DNA from: Gammaproteobacteria bacterium
Lineage (GTDB): Bacteria; Pseudomonadota; Gammaproteobacteria; Pseudomonadales; Pseudohongiellaceae
Reading direction: 5' to 3'
Assembly (NCBI GenBank): GCA_009844085.1
Contig: VYCF01000060.1
Span: forward strand, 1 to 58,464
DNA: 58,464 nt
Made by a program: the position numbers and the translations under genes. Below the pieces are notes generated by a model. That model was given only the letters and a program-made list of their open reading frames with translations. It was not told where the DNA came from and searched no databases. Of the stretch, positions 43,412-51,554 are shown one piece after another (within the stretch, counting starts at the first letter, position 1; each line of letters opens with the position of its first letter).

Positions 43412-44344
43412 TTGAACAGCGATCGATTGAGGTGGCCGGTTTTTCCGATGCTGCTTGTTGCGGCGGCGTTCGGCTTCGCGGCCGAAGACTACGGGCCGGG
43501 CGAACAATATCAATACTGGCTCGAACTCGAAGCCGCCGACCAGACTTACGCCGACCGTTCGCTGGAGATCGGCCGGCACCAGGCCTTTCTCGAATTTCTC
43601 GGCCAGGGCTCGGTGGTGTTCCGCGACGGGCCCGTGAACGCGCTTGAGTTGTATTCTTCGGAATCCTTCAGCGGCGCTGAAATCAGTTGGGAAGCTCACT
43701 ACATCGATGTATCCAGAGCGGGGGACCTCGGCCTGTCGGCCGGCCCCCTGGTGATTATCAATCCGAGCGACGATCCCGACCAGGATCTCTATGGGCACCT
43801 GATTTCGATCTGGCGCAAGCAGGGTATCCGCTGGGAACTCATGGCCGACCTGGCGGTGCTGATCCCCGGCTATCTGAGCATGGACGTACAGCCGAATTTC
43901 GAAGACACCCGGCCGGTGCTCGAAGAAACCGCGCCCCCCTTTGCGGCCTTGTCGGATCCCAATCCCATGGAAACTCTCGTTGAAGCGGATCTGACCTTCG
44001 GCCGGTCGATCAATTTCCGCGGCGGGCGGCGCGCCTTGCTGCGCTGGGGCATGGAAAACTCGCGCGTCTATCTGCCGGGCATGGCGCCGGCGGTCGGCGC
44101 CGAGGATGCGAGTACGGTATATGGCGCGTTTCTCGATACGCAACTCGAAGCCACGATACCCATCGCGCTCAATCATGTAGGCGGCTTTCTCGCGGCCTCG
44201 CAGGAACTCGGTTATTCCTACGGCACCATGCAGGAGGAAGGCGCAACCGAGGAAGCGGGCTTTCGCGCCAACTACCTGCGCTTCTGGCGGCTGAATACGA
44301 CCGGGGAATGGCGCATCGCGGTTGAAGTGCTGTCGCCGTACTGA
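43412..44344 (+). CDS. Exported protein with tandem NTF2-like (DUF4440/SnoaL-type) domains
   Basis: A 310-residue exported protein. Signal peptide RLRWPVFPMLLVAAAFGFA, then a first NTF2-like unit (about 32-155) with HQAFLEFLGQGSVVFRDGPVNA and GHLISIWRKQGIRWELMAD, the typical SnoaL/DUF4440 strand pattern. A second, weaker unit (about 180-310) has TLVEADLTFGRSINFRGG and FLRANYLRFWRL-like strands (LRFWRLNTTGEWRIAVE). NTF2-fold exported proteins may bind small molecules or act as enzymes; none is established here. The TTG start at 43412 has GGAG 7 bases upstream; ATG 43448 would remove the basic n-region. No close partner is evident. Confidence 0.65.
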   Translation: MNSDRLRWPVFPMLLVAAAFGFAAEDYGPGEQYQYWLELEAADQTYADRSLEIGRHQAFLEFLGQGSVVFRDGPVNALELYSSESFSGAEISWEAHYIDVSRAGDLGLSAGPLVIINPSDDPDQDLYGHLISIWRKQGIRWELMADLAVLIPGYLSMDVQPNFEDTRPVLEETAPPFAALSDPNPMETLVEADLTFGRSINFRGGRRALLRWGMENSRVYLPGMAPAVGAEDASTVYGAFLDTQLEATIPIALNHVGGFLAASQELGYSYGTMQEEGATEEAGFRANYLRFWRLNTTGEWRIAVEVLSPY

Positions 44345-44345
44345 T

Positions 44346-46271
44346 TCAGGGGTTCTCCAACACCACCTCGCGGCGGCCGTAGTCTGTCGCAAAGCCGCGG
44401 CTGTCGATGATGCGAATCGACAGTTCCCGGCGACCGGAAGTGAAAGCGGCCGTGTCGAATTCGCCCCGGAATCCCAGGTTCGGCTGATTCGGATCGGTTC
44501 GAAAATCCCTGGCTTCGACCACATCGGGCCGGGGCAGGCCGTATTCGAATTCCGCGATGACGTCACCGTCCAGCAAGAGCAGTACGCGTTCCACGCCCAG
44601 GTCTTCGTTGTAAGCCCAACCGCCCACCGCAATAGTTCCGGAGAGGATCGCTCCCTGCGCCGGCTGGTCGATCCAGGCTCGCGGCGGATAGGGGCAGGGA
44701 CTCGCCGCCGGGGCATTGATTTCCGCCGACACCCTGCCGCGGTAAAAGCCGAACCGTTTGTCGCCTTCGAACAAGGACAATTGATCGATTTGTTCCAGCG
44801 AATCCGCAAGCCCGCAGGCGCGGGACATCAACTCGTGCTTTTGCTCGACATCCAGGGCCGAGTCTTCCGTTATGAACAGCATCGGTTCTCCAGGGCGCAG
44901 CCGTACGAATTCACCGGTTCTTCCCCAAAGTTCGAATTGCCTGAAGCGCCCGTCGCGGACGGCCTTGTCCATATCCAGCGTATAAGCGCCCGCCGCGACT
45001 TCCGCGAATTGCAATTGCGCCGCGGTGTAGTAGTTGTCTGTGACGGTTACCGGCTGTTCGTTGAAATCCTCGCGCAGCAATTGTCCGGCATGCTCGGCGA
45101 ACACCTCCCAACCGGCCATTTTCTCGGAAAGCACTCCGGCGCCCACGAACGGTAGCAATTGCGTCTGCCACGACTGACTGCCGATCCCGGCAAGAGCAAG
45201 CAACGCGCCGATGAATCCGATTGCCGGTATCGATCTCACCGCCAGTGCGGCGCCTGTCAGGCGCGGCGCCAGCCATGCATGTGTCCGGCGCAGGGCTTCG
45301 GGAGCGAAGACGAGCAAGGGAAAATAACCGGGCAGTGGCCAATGTTCGGTCGTGCTGTTGGCGTCGGCCCATGGCGCGAACAATGCGTATACAAGCAGAT
45401 GCGGCACGGCTACCCACAACAGAAGATTTACATGGGTGTCCCGTCTCTTGAACATCAGCCAGGCGCTGTAGAGCAAGAGGGCGTACAGGGGCGGAGTAAC
45501 GATCAGGATCTGCATGGGGACCTGCAATAGACCTTCCGCGTTGAATTGCCAGGGATGGCGCTCGACGAAATAGAAACTCGCGCTGCCCATATTGCCGGGC
45601 AGATTCGCCCACAGGATCGGAAACAGGCCTATGGCCGCGATTCCCGCGGCGAGCAGGAATCCGCCGTTTCGCCAGACGTCGCGCCGATGCAATAGCAGGT
45701 AGAGCATTGCGGCGGCGGGAAAGAGTACGAAGCGGTAGTGCGTACACAAGCCGAGCGCCATGAACGCGCCGGCCGCCAGCCAATGTCCGATACCGTCCGT
45801 GCGCAGGGCGCGGTCGAGAAAGCCGAGGCCGATCAATCCGCATAGCAACATCGGCACGTCGGGCACCGCGAGCAAGCCGAGAAATCCGCCCAGGGGTATG
45901 CAGATGCTCAGCAGAGCCGCCTGCAAGGCGTCCCGGCGGCCGGCGAAAGGCAGGGACACCCAGTAGACCACCGCGGGCAGGCAACTGCCGCCGGCAAGAA
46001 ACAGCGCGCGGGTGGCGAGCGGGTTGCCGGGGTCGAGAGCGGAGCCGAGGCCGGCAAGCAACGCCGTGACGAAGGGCAGATCGCTATAGGCCGGCGCCGG
46101 CATGGTCGAAGCCAGCCAATAGAAGATTTCGTCGCTATAGAGATCGAGCCGCGAGGCCAGCCAGACCTTGACGATCAGCAGCAAGCCGCAGGCCGCGGCA
46201 AGCAATCGAGCATCGGACAGGAATTCAGTCGCTTCAGTTCGTTCTGCCTGATCGCGCAATGACGTTTCCAA
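44346..46271 (-). CDS. ArnT-like glycosyltransferase (GT39/83) with C-terminal beta-rich domain
   Basis: A 641-residue membrane protein. The N-terminal part has the GT-C fold: catalytic Asp/Glu D47/E48 (LYSDEIFYW), SDLPFVTALLAGLG, 10 or more helices to about 370, then a periplasmic part. ArnT/PMT-type enzymes transfer a sugar from an undecaprenyl-phosphate carrier to lipid A, protein or another acceptor. Residues about 535-641 form an extra Ig-like/beta domain (QPAQGAILSGTIAVGGWAYN, LLLDGDVIAEFEYG, GRRELSIRIIDSRG) unlike standard ArnT. The donor and acceptor are unknown. Confidence 0.82.
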   Translation of the reverse strand: METSLRDQAERTEATEFLSDARLLAAACGLLLIVKVWLASRLDLYSDEIFYWLASTMPAPAYSDLPFVTALLAGLGSALDPGNPLATRALFLAGGSCLPAVVYWVSLPFAGRRDALQAALLSICIPLGGFLGLLAVPDVPMLLCGLIGLGFLDRALRTDGIGHWLAAGAFMALGLCTHYRFVLFPAAAMLYLLLHRRDVWRNGGFLLAAGIAAIGLFPILWANLPGNMGSASFYFVERHPWQFNAEGLLQVPMQILIVTPPLYALLLYSAWLMFKRRDTHVNLLLWVAVPHLLVYALFAPWADANSTTEHWPLPGYFPLLVFAPEALRRTHAWLAPRLTGAALAVRSIPAIGFIGALLALAGIGSQSWQTQLLPFVGAGVLSEKMAGWEVFAEHAGQLLREDFNEQPVTVTDNYYTAAQLQFAEVAAGAYTLDMDKAVRDGRFRQFELWGRTGEFVRLRPGEPMLFITEDSALDVEQKHELMSRACGLADSLEQIDQLSLFEGDKRFGFYRGRVSAEINAPAASPCPYPPRAWIDQPAQGAILSGTIAVGGWAYNEDLGVERVLLLLDGDVIAEFEYGLPRPDVVEARDFRTDPNQPNLGFRGEFDTAAFTSGRRELSIRIIDSRGFATDYGRREVVLENP

Positions 46272-46349
46272 CCTTAACGGTGGAGTTCTTCGAAGTCATT
46301 CTAGCGGAAAGCCGCGGCAGATTGAGCATGAACGGATCTATATGCAAAT

Positions 46350-46382
46350 ATTGTTGACAATCATTCTCATTTGTATTTAAAT
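46350..46382 (+). promoter_or_regulatory. bfd promoter with overlapping Fur-like box
   Basis: A perfect -35 TTGACA (46354-46359) and a -10 TTAAAT (46377-46382) are 17 bases apart. A sequence ending ATCATTCTC (46350-46368) matches 13 of 19 positions of the Fur consensus GATAATGATAATCATTATC and overlaps the -35, the expected place for iron-dependent repression. Confidence 0.65.
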
Positions 46383-46408
46383 CTTCCGCAATCAGCGAGA
46401 GCAGTGCC

Positions 46409-46618
46409 ATGTACGTCTGCATTTGCCGTCAAATCACAGAAGACCAGATCCGCGATTTGTGCCGGGACAGCGGCGCAACCAGCTTCGCTGAAGTGCGCAA
46501 CCAGCTCGGCGTAAGTCTCGACTGCGGCAAATGCGGCAACCACGCCCGCAGCGTCCTCCGCGAATACCACCAATCCGCCACCTTCGACCCAACCCTCGCC
46601 ACCGCCATAGCAGTCTGA
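46409..46618 (+). CDS. bfd: Bacterioferritin-associated ferredoxin Bfd
   Basis: A 69-residue [2Fe-2S] protein. The cluster cysteines are C4 and C6 (VCICRQ) and C39/C42 ([10 protein letters not shown]), the spacing known for Bfd. It delivers electrons to bacterioferritin to release stored iron under starvation, so Fur repression from the upstream box fits. It starts at ATG 46409; bfr is 152 bases downstream. Confidence 0.95.
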   Translation: MYVCICRQITEDQIRDLCRDSGATSFAEVRNQLGVSLDCGKCGNHARSVLREYHQSATFDPTLATAIAV

Positions 46619-46664
46619 CCCTGCAGCTTGCGCCAGATCGAAACTCCAAATGCAAATGCAAGCA

Positions 46665-46682
46665 ATTATCATTTCTTTTATC
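46665..46682 (+). promoter_or_regulatory. Fur-like box upstream of bfr
   Basis: Three adjacent hexamers ATTATC-ATTTCT-TTTATC (46665-46682) read on the other strand as GATAAA-AGAAAT-GATAAT, close to the NATWAT repeat unit of Fur operators. The site is in an AT-rich stretch 89 bases before the bfr ATG, between bfd and bfr. The bfr promoter hexamers themselves could not be placed with confidence. Confidence 0.5.
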
Positions 46683-46770
46683 ATATAAATCAATAAGTTA
46701 CACTACTTTTTGCTTGACTTCGGGAAGCTTATCGGCGATGCTTGCAGCTACAAGCCGAGAGGAACATCAC

Positions 46771-47235
46771 ATGAAGTCCGACCCCGTCGTAATCAAGCAT
46801 TTGAACAAGGCGCTGGCGAACGAACTGGTCGCCATCAACCAGTATTTCCTGCATTCCCGCATGTTCGAAGACTGGGGATTGAAGAAGCTGGCGGAAAAGG
46901 AATACGAAGAATCAATCGACGAAATGAAACACGCCGATGCCCTGATCAAGCGTATTCTTTTTCTCGAAGGCCTGGCCAATCTCCAGAATCTCGGCAAGTT
47001 GCTTATCGGCGAGCACACCCGCGAGATGCTCGAATGCGACCTCAAGCTTGAAATGAAGGCCTGCCCCGACCTGCGCGAAGGCATCGCCTATTGCGAGTCC
47101 GTCGGCGATTACGTCAGCCGGGACCTGCTCAGCGGAATCCTCGATAACGAGGAAGAACACGTCGACTGGCTCGAAACCCAGCTTTCACTGATCGACAGGG
47201 TGGGAATCGAAAACTACCAGCAGTCGATGATGTAA
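46771..47235 (+). CDS. bfr: Bacterioferritin (heme-containing)
   Basis: A 154-residue bacterioferritin. The ferroxidase ligands E18, E51, H54, E94, E127 and H130 and the heme-ligand methionine M52 (IDEMKHAD) are all at the E. coli positions. [16 protein letters not shown] and [13 protein letters not shown] are near identical to the family. It stores iron as a 24-mer with up to 12 hemes. GAGAGGA precedes the ATG. It pairs functionally with bfd upstream. Confidence 0.96.
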   Translation: MKSDPVVIKHLNKALANELVAINQYFLHSRMFEDWGLKKLAEKEYEESIDEMKHADALIKRILFLEGLANLQNLGKLLIGEHTREMLECDLKLEMKACPDLREGIAYCESVGDYVSRDLLSGILDNEEEHVDWLETQLSLIDRVGIENYQQSMM

Positions 47236-47304
47236 ACCCCACGGCGCCATGCTGTAAATTCTCGCCTGATCGTGGTCCAATGAGCGCGGTCTAGGGATTG
47301 CCGC

Positions 47305-48270
47305 ATGTACGCCTGTATCGACCTGGGTTCCAACAGTTTCCACCTGCTCATCGGCGAATGGGACGACGGTCGTATTCGCATCGTCGAACGATGCAGCGAA
47401 AAGGTGCAACTCGGCGAAGCAGTCGTCACCACCGGGCTAATCTCCGATGCCGCGTTCCAGCGCGGATTGGCCTGCCTCGAGAACTTCCGCGAACTGATGC
47501 GCCGGCATCCCATCCGGCAATACTGGGCCCTGGGCACCAACGCCTTTCGCCTCGCTCGCAATACCCCGGATTTTCTGACCGCCGCCAGGGATATGGGAAT
47601 TCGCATTTCCGTCATCAGCGGCGTGCAGGAAGCCGTGCTGATCTATGCCGGCGTCATCACCTCGCTGCCGCTGAACGATGAAAGACGGTTGATCATCGAT
47701 ATCGGCGGCGGCAGCACCGAGGTCATCGCCGGCCACGGCCACGAACGAATCATGACCGAGAGCCTTCCGGCGGGAACCGTGGGCTGGCGCGACAGGTTCT
47801 TCGCCGAACCGTCAAGCGATAAGCGAGTCCTCGAAGCCCGCATGGACGCCGGACTGGAAGCCGCGCTTGCGATATTCGAGCCGGCAGCGGCGGCGGTCGC
47901 CCGCGCGGGCTGGGACACGGCTTATGCTTCCTCCGGCACCGTGAAGATGCTCAAGTACATCTGCGAAAACCATGGTTACGGCGAAAACCGGATCACCTCC
48001 GCGGCGCTGGAGGAACTGAAACGGACGCTCGCTGCCGGCATCGCGAAAGGGGGGCCGTTGCCGGGATTGAAGGAAGAGCGCAGGGAACTGCTTTTGCCGG
48101 GTTGGTGCGTCGCCGCGGCATTGATGAAGGTATTCGATATCGAAGTGCTGAATTTCAGCGCTACGGCCTTGCGCGAAGGCATGCTCGATTTTCTCGTGCG
48201 CAACGAGAAAACCATGCCGATCATGCGCGCTAGCCACCTGCCGAAGGTAAATCAGGCGAGTTCGCTCTAA
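47305..48270 (+). CDS. ppx: Ppx/GppA family exopolyphosphatase, short form
   Basis: A 321-residue protein of the ASKHA (sugar kinase/Hsp70/actin) fold. YACIDLGSNSFHLLIGE, ALGTNAFRLARN, LIIDIGGGSTEVIAG and YASSGTVKMLKY are the phosphate- and metal-binding loops. It lacks the C-terminal HD-like domain of E. coli Ppx (513 aa), so it is the short, single-domain type that degrades polyphosphate or pppGpp. Its 3' end overlaps the ppk1 3' end by 4 bases on the opposite strand, so the opposing polyphosphate enzymes are convergent. Confidence 0.9.
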   Translation: MYACIDLGSNSFHLLIGEWDDGRIRIVERCSEKVQLGEAVVTTGLISDAAFQRGLACLENFRELMRRHPIRQYWALGTNAFRLARNTPDFLTAARDMGIRISVISGVQEAVLIYAGVITSLPLNDERRLIIDIGGGSTEVIAGHGHERIMTESLPAGTVGWRDRFFAEPSSDKRVLEARMDAGLEAALAIFEPAAAAVARAGWDTAYASSGTVKMLKYICENHGYGENRITSAALEELKRTLAAGIAKGGPLPGLKEERRELLLPGWCVAAALMKVFDIEVLNFSATALREGMLDFLVRNEKTMPIMRASHLPKVNQASSL

Positions 48271-50432
48271 CCAAGCTTTTCCAGCAACTTTTCCTGGACG
48301 CTGGTGTCGCTGCTGCGCTTCATCATCGCGGGCCTGTACTCGCCGTCCGATTGCATCTCCCAGCTTTGTACGCGGTCTTTCAGGTACATGTCGAGTTCCT
48401 CCCTGACCCGCTTGGCAAGCCTGGAATTGAGGATCGGGAAGCAGACTTCGATGCGGTTCGACAGGTTGCGTTCCATCCAGTCGGCGCTGGAACAATAGAC
48501 CTGCGGCTTGGTGTTGCGGAAAAAGTACACCCGGGAATGTTCCAGGAAACGGCCGACGACCGAAACGACCCGGATGTTCTCGCTGATGCGCGGCAGACCG
48601 GGGCGCAGGCAGCAGATGCCTCGCACATTCAGATCGATCTTCACTCCTGCGCGGGAGGCCGAATACAGCGCCTTGATGATCTGGGGATCGGTCAGCGAGT
48701 TCATCTTCGCCTTGATCTGGGCGGGCTTTCCGTCCCTGGCCGCGCGCTTTTCGTTATCGATCATCTTGAGCAGGGCCTTGCGCAGCCTGAAAGGCGCGTG
48801 GATCAGCAACTTCGGCTGAATCTTCTTGCCCATGCCGGTGATCTGCTGGAAAACCTTGTGCACATCGGCGCAGATCGTCTCTTCCGCAGTCAGCAGGCTG
48901 TAATCGGTATAGACCAGCGAGTTCTTGCGATGGTAATTGCCGGTGCCGAGATGCGCATAACGCTTCAGCCGGCCGTTTTCCCGCCGCACGAAAAGCAGCA
49001 TCTTCGCGTGGGTCTTGTAGCCGAGCACGCCATAGACCACAACGGCGCCGGCTTCCTGCAGAATGCTGGCGAAATGAATGTTCTCTTCTTCGTCGAAGCG
49101 TGCGCGCAATTCGATCACCACGGTGACTTCCTTGCCGTTGCGCGCGGCCTCGGCAAGCGCTTCCACGAGTTCGGATGACTCGTTGGTACGATACAGGGTC
49201 TGCTTGATCGACAATACCGAGGGGTCATTGGCGGCTTCCCGCACCCATTGGATGATCGGCAGGAAGGACTGGAACGGATGCAGCAGCAACTGGTCCTCCT
49301 TGTCTACCGCGCTGAAAACGTCCTTGCGGTAATTCGCCAGCGACGGCGGCACGCCGGGAGAAAATTTGGGGAAGTGCAGGTCGGTCCGGTCGAGCATGCC
49401 GAAAAGCGCCACCAGCCTTTGCAGATTGACCGGACCGTCGAGTTCGAACAATTCGCTGCGGGACAGCTCGAATCGATCGAGCAGGAAATTCGACAGGCGT
49501 TCAGGGCAGCCCGAATCGACTTCCAGCTTGGCCGCAGCGCCGAACCGGCGGCTATGCAACTTGTTCTGCAAGGCGGCCGCCACGTCCTCGATTTCGACAT
49601 TGGACATTTCCAGGTCGGCGTTGCGCGTGACCCTGAACTGATGGCAGGCGGTCACTTCCATGCCGGGGAAGAACTCGCCCACATAGGCGTGAATGATCGA
49701 AGAAAGAAACACGAAATTGTCCCCTTCCGGGACAATCTCCCGCGGCACCTTGATGAGCCGGGGCAGGGAGCGCGGCGCGGGAACGATAGCCAGTCCGCTT
49801 TCCCGTCCGAACGCGTCCTTGCCTTCCAGCGAAAGAATGAAATTCAGGCTCTTGTTGACCAGCCGCGGAAAGGGATGGGCCGGGTCGAGTCCGAGCGGGC
49901 TGACGACCGGCAGGACTTCGTTGTCGAAATATTCCCTGGCCCATTTGGCCAGTTTGCCGTCCCAGTCCTGTCTTTTCACGAATTGGATATTTTCCGCGGC
50001 AAGGGATGGAAACAGATCCTCGTTCAGAATCCGGTATTGCTCATTGAGGGCCGCACGAACCTGTTCGTGGATCTGCTGCAGAATCTGCTCCGGATACTTG
50101 CCGTCCGGGTCGGGCTTCTGCATGTCGAATTGCAGCCGTTTTTTCAGTCCGGACACGCGGATTTCGAAGAATTCGTCGAGGTTGGAACTGAAGATCAGCA
50201 GGAACATCAATCGCTCGAGCAGCGGATGTTCCGGATTGCTCGCCTGGGACAGGACGCGAAGATTGAACTTGAAATAACTGAGTTCGCGGTTTTCCAGGTA
50301 GCCGCCATGACTCAGATCGATGTCCTCGCCCTTGCCGAGGTCATCGGTATGCAGATTGTCGTGCGCCTCGCTGGGATGCTCGGTTTCGTTACCGACCAGT
50401 GTGAGTGCCGGAAATCCGTCAGCAACGGCCAT
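48267..50432 (-). CDS. ppk1: Polyphosphate kinase Ppk1
   Basis: 721 residues. The four Ppk domains are visible: N-terminal (about 40-145; NRELSYFKFNLRVLSQA, SSNLDEFFEIRVSG), head (TACHQFRVTRNADLEM), and two C-terminal phospholipase-D-like domains with the histidines of GYKTHAKMLLFVRR and the conserved YAHLGTGNYHRKNSLVYTDY. It makes polyphosphate from ATP. The N-terminal 35 residues (acidic) are extra. It is divergent from pstS, linking it to phosphate supply. Confidence 0.95.
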   Translation of the reverse strand: MAVADGFPALTLVGNETEHPSEAHDNLHTDDLGKGEDIDLSHGGYLENRELSYFKFNLRVLSQASNPEHPLLERLMFLLIFSSNLDEFFEIRVSGLKKRLQFDMQKPDPDGKYPEQILQQIHEQVRAALNEQYRILNEDLFPSLAAENIQFVKRQDWDGKLAKWAREYFDNEVLPVVSPLGLDPAHPFPRLVNKSLNFILSLEGKDAFGRESGLAIVPAPRSLPRLIKVPREIVPEGDNFVFLSSIIHAYVGEFFPGMEVTACHQFRVTRNADLEMSNVEIEDVAAALQNKLHSRRFGAAAKLEVDSGCPERLSNFLLDRFELSRSELFELDGPVNLQRLVALFGMLDRTDLHFPKFSPGVPPSLANYRKDVFSAVDKEDQLLLHPFQSFLPIIQWVREAANDPSVLSIKQTLYRTNESSELVEALAEAARNGKEVTVVIELRARFDEEENIHFASILQEAGAVVVYGVLGYKTHAKMLLFVRRENGRLKRYAHLGTGNYHRKNSLVYTDYSLLTAEETICADVHKVFQQITGMGKKIQPKLLIHAPFRLRKALLKMIDNEKRAARDGKPAQIKAKMNSLTDPQIIKALYSASRAGVKIDLNVRGICCLRPGLPRISENIRVVSVVGRFLEHSRVYFFRNTKPQVYCSSADWMERNLSNRIEVCFPILNSRLAKRVREELDMYLKDRVQSWEMQSDGEYRPAMMKRSSDTSVQEKLLEKLG

Positions 50433-50552
50433 GATTGAACTCGAAAATTCAGGGAATCGACCCCAAATACTAGCATTTGCCGGTTATCGCCGAAACTTCG
50501 GTGCTTGCCATAACGCACGCTTTTGGCCTTTTGCCGTACACTATGACGCCAT

Positions 50553-51545
50553 GTGCGGCGCCGTGAGCAGACCTTGTTGAAATCGCCCGATCCTTTCCTT
50601 CCACTTTGCTTCATTCTGGTTGCCGTCGTCCCACGGGCGCTTGCCGCAGCCGAAGCGGAACTGTCGGAATACCAGGCTGTAAGCGGCATTTCGGGAACCT
50701 TGTCCGCAACCGGCTCCGACACCGTCGCCAACCTGACGACCTTTTGGGCGGAAGAATTCAAGCGCATCTATCCGAACGTCAACATCCAGATCCAGGCGAC
50801 CGGGTCTTCCGCCGCGCCCACGGCGCTGACCGAGATCACGGCCAATATCGGCCTGATGAGCCGCAACATGCGGCGTGCGGAAATCCAGTCGTTCACGGCA
50901 CGCTACGGCTACCCGCCGACACCGGTTCCGGTCGCGCTTGATGCGCTCGCGATCCTGGTGCATCGGGACAATCCGCTGCCGCGGATCGAACTAGCCGAAA
51001 TAGACGCGATCTTTTCGTCCACCTTGCGCTGCGGCGCCGGGCGACGCATCGGGAACTGGCGCCAGATGGGGCTGCCCGAACCCTGGGACGGCCGCGGAAT
51101 ACTTGCCTTCGGCCGGAATTCGGTGTCCGGAACGTACGGATTTTTCAAGGAAACGGCGCTGTGCCGGGGCGATTTCCACGTCGAAGTGAACGAACAGCCA
51201 GGCTCGGGCTCGCTGGTGCAGGCGATCGGTTCGACCCTGAACGGCATCGGTTACGCCAGCATAGCCTTCAGCACCTCCAGCGTGCGCATCGTGCCGGTCT
51301 CGTGGCGTCATGCCGGAGAAGAAAGGATCACCACCCCCGCGCAGGCCGTGGACGGCGAATATCCCTTTACGCGCTATCTGCTGTTTTACGTGAACCGGCC
51401 GGCCGGGGGCTCATTGCCGCCGCTCGAGCGTGAATTCATCCGCATGGTGCTGTCCCGCGAGGGCCAGGAGATCGTCTCGCGCAGCGGCTATATCCCGCTG
51501 CCGGCGGCGCTGGCGAGCGAATCCCTGGGCGCTCTGGCGCCTTAG
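50553..51545 (+). CDS. pstS: Phosphate ABC transporter substrate-binding protein PstS-like
   Basis: A 330-residue periplasmic protein with a signal peptide (..VPRALAAAEA). Phosphate-contact regions are GTLSATGSDTVANL, GSSAAPTALTEITANIGLMSR and GRNSVSGTYGFF. It is of the shorter PstS type, with the C-terminus ending SRSGYIPLP. It hands phosphate to the PstCA permease. The start is the first in-frame GTG, 50553; TTG codons at 50574 and 50577 are alternatives. No convincing Pho box was seen in the 120 bases between ppk1 and pstS. Confidence 0.85.
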   Translation: MRRREQTLLKSPDPFLPLCFILVAVVPRALAAAEAELSEYQAVSGISGTLSATGSDTVANLTTFWAEEFKRIYPNVNIQIQATGSSAAPTALTEITANIGLMSRNMRRAEIQSFTARYGYPPTPVPVALDALAILVHRDNPLPRIELAEIDAIFSSTLRCGAGRRIGNWRQMGLPEPWDGRGILAFGRNSVSGTYGFFKETALCRGDFHVEVNEQPGSGSLVQAIGSTLNGIGYASIAFSTSSVRIVPVSWRHAGEERITTPAQAVDGEYPFTRYLLFYVNRPAGGSLPPLEREFIRMVLSREGQEIVSRSGYIPLPAALASESLGALAP

Positions 51546-51554
51546 GTTGCCGGC

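Noticed and set aside
50433..50552. Pho box upstream of pstS
   Set aside because: No pair of CTGTCAT-like repeats with 4-base spacing was found; regulation by PhoB remains likely but not visible.
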